Shown piece after piece: positions 14,440 through 14,659 of a stretch of DNA of 14,659 bases. Every line of letters begins with the position of its first letter. Position 1 is the stretch's first letter. Source of the stretch: Spirochaetaceae bacterium (GTDB lineage Bacteria; Spirochaetota; Spirochaetia; Treponematales; Breznakiellaceae); contig JAIRSS010000067.1 in the NCBI GenBank assembly GCA_031255315.1, positions 1-14,659 of the forward strand, read 5' to 3'. Below the pieces are notes generated by a model. That model was not told the DNA's origin. It saw nothing but the letters and a program-made list of their open reading frames with translations, and did no database searches. The translations under genes were made by a program, and so were the position numbers.

Positions 14440-14469
14440 TTGACAAAAAATATATATACATGATATTTT
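14440..14469 (+). promoter_or_regulatory. Sigma70-type promoter of the last gene
   Basis: Perfect TTGACA at 14440-14445, an 18-bp spacer, then TATTTT at 14464-14469, in very A/T-rich DNA. The expected start at about 14476 gives a leader of about 30 nt with GGAGG (14493-14497) 9 nt before the ATG at 14507. Confidence 0.55.
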
Positions 14470-14506
14470 AAAATGAATAAATTACATGGATTGGAGGATA
14501 ACAAAA

Positions 14507-14659
14507 ATGAAAGTTCTGTTTGATGAAACATACGCTTCAAATGATGGAAAGCGAACGAGTAGGAATATTTGGTATGGGTATGCCAATATATCTGTTGATG
14601 GTGAGTATGGAAAAGTCATCAGTCTTAATAAAGCCTTAATGGATCGTTTGTACGAAATA
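14507..14659 (+). CDS. Unrecognised AT-rich gene, 5' part only (cut by right edge)
   Basis: 51 codons are visible with no stop before the right edge. The start is well supported: GGAGG 9 nt upstream and a good promoter at 14440-14469. The visible protein begins MKVLFDETYASNDGKRTS, followed by RNIWYGYANISVDGEYGKV and SLNKALMDRLYEI. It has no signal peptide or membrane segment in this part, so it is probably cytoplasmic. I recognise no family. Base composition is far more A/T-rich than ffh or the transporter genes, which suggests a recently acquired or accessory gene; the next stretch of sequence would decide. Confidence 0.6.
   Translation, partial: MKVLFDETYASNDGKRTSRNIWYGYANISVDGEYGKVISLNKALMDRLYEI

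Larger units (their letters stand above)
14168..14506. other. Intergenic region between divergent genes
   Basis: 339 bp without a supportable gene. The left part should be the leader and promoter of the broken barrel gene. It holds a perfect 8-bp inverted repeat and a TATATATAG tract (about 14264-14272, minus-strand -10 candidate without a good -35). The right part, from about 14400, becomes very A/T-rich and carries the promoter of the last gene. Confidence 0.5.

Overview
The window looks like chromosomal DNA of a spirochaete, most likely a Treponema of the termite-gut type. This rests on a moderately GC-rich chromosome with AT-rich islands, a TmpC/PnrA-type BMP nucleoside ABC transporter, treponeme-style lipoprotein and beta-barrel genes, and an Ffh with a spirochaete-like TKFDSDT motif. 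The assignment comes from protein resemblance recalled from memory, not from a search.

Left part (1-5322): the 5' end of a leftward threonine synthase gene (thrC) runs off the left edge. A 373-bp divergent intergenic region follows and carries seven degenerate 21-bp tandem repeats. Then comes a tight four-gene rightward operon: a periplasmic BMP-family binding protein, a double-NBD ATPase and two BPD_transp_2 permeases. The last three genes overlap by 1-4 bp, and together they form a complete nucleoside-type importer.

Middle part (5323-11490): a short AT-rich leftward lipoprotein gene with a clear promoter is divergent from a rightward two-gene unit. That unit is an acyl-ACP thioesterase and, 2 bp later, a protein of the methylenetetrahydrofolate reductase fold family. 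The 3' end of the latter overlaps convergently, by 36 bp, a leftward two-gene operon. This operon encodes a very large beta-rich lipoprotein (861 aa) and a 424-aa outer-membrane beta-barrel candidate, translationally coupled by ATGA. This lipoprotein/barrel pair is the best candidate in the window for an undescribed envelope system.

Right part (11491-14659): a 695-bp gene-poor region contains the promoter of the lipoprotein operon and two palindromic repeat elements. One is a nested 69-bp palindrome. The other is a degenerate element bounded by CGTCATTGC and its near-complement. Next are leftward ffh (SRP GTPase, apparently without a Shine-Dalgarno sequence) and a small outer-membrane-protein gene broken by a one-base frameshift. 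An AT-rich spacer then leads to a strong promoter driving an AT-rich gene that is cut by the right edge and not recognised.

No tRNA, rRNA, CRISPR array, transposase or phage gene was seen, and no canonical intrinsic terminator was convincing.
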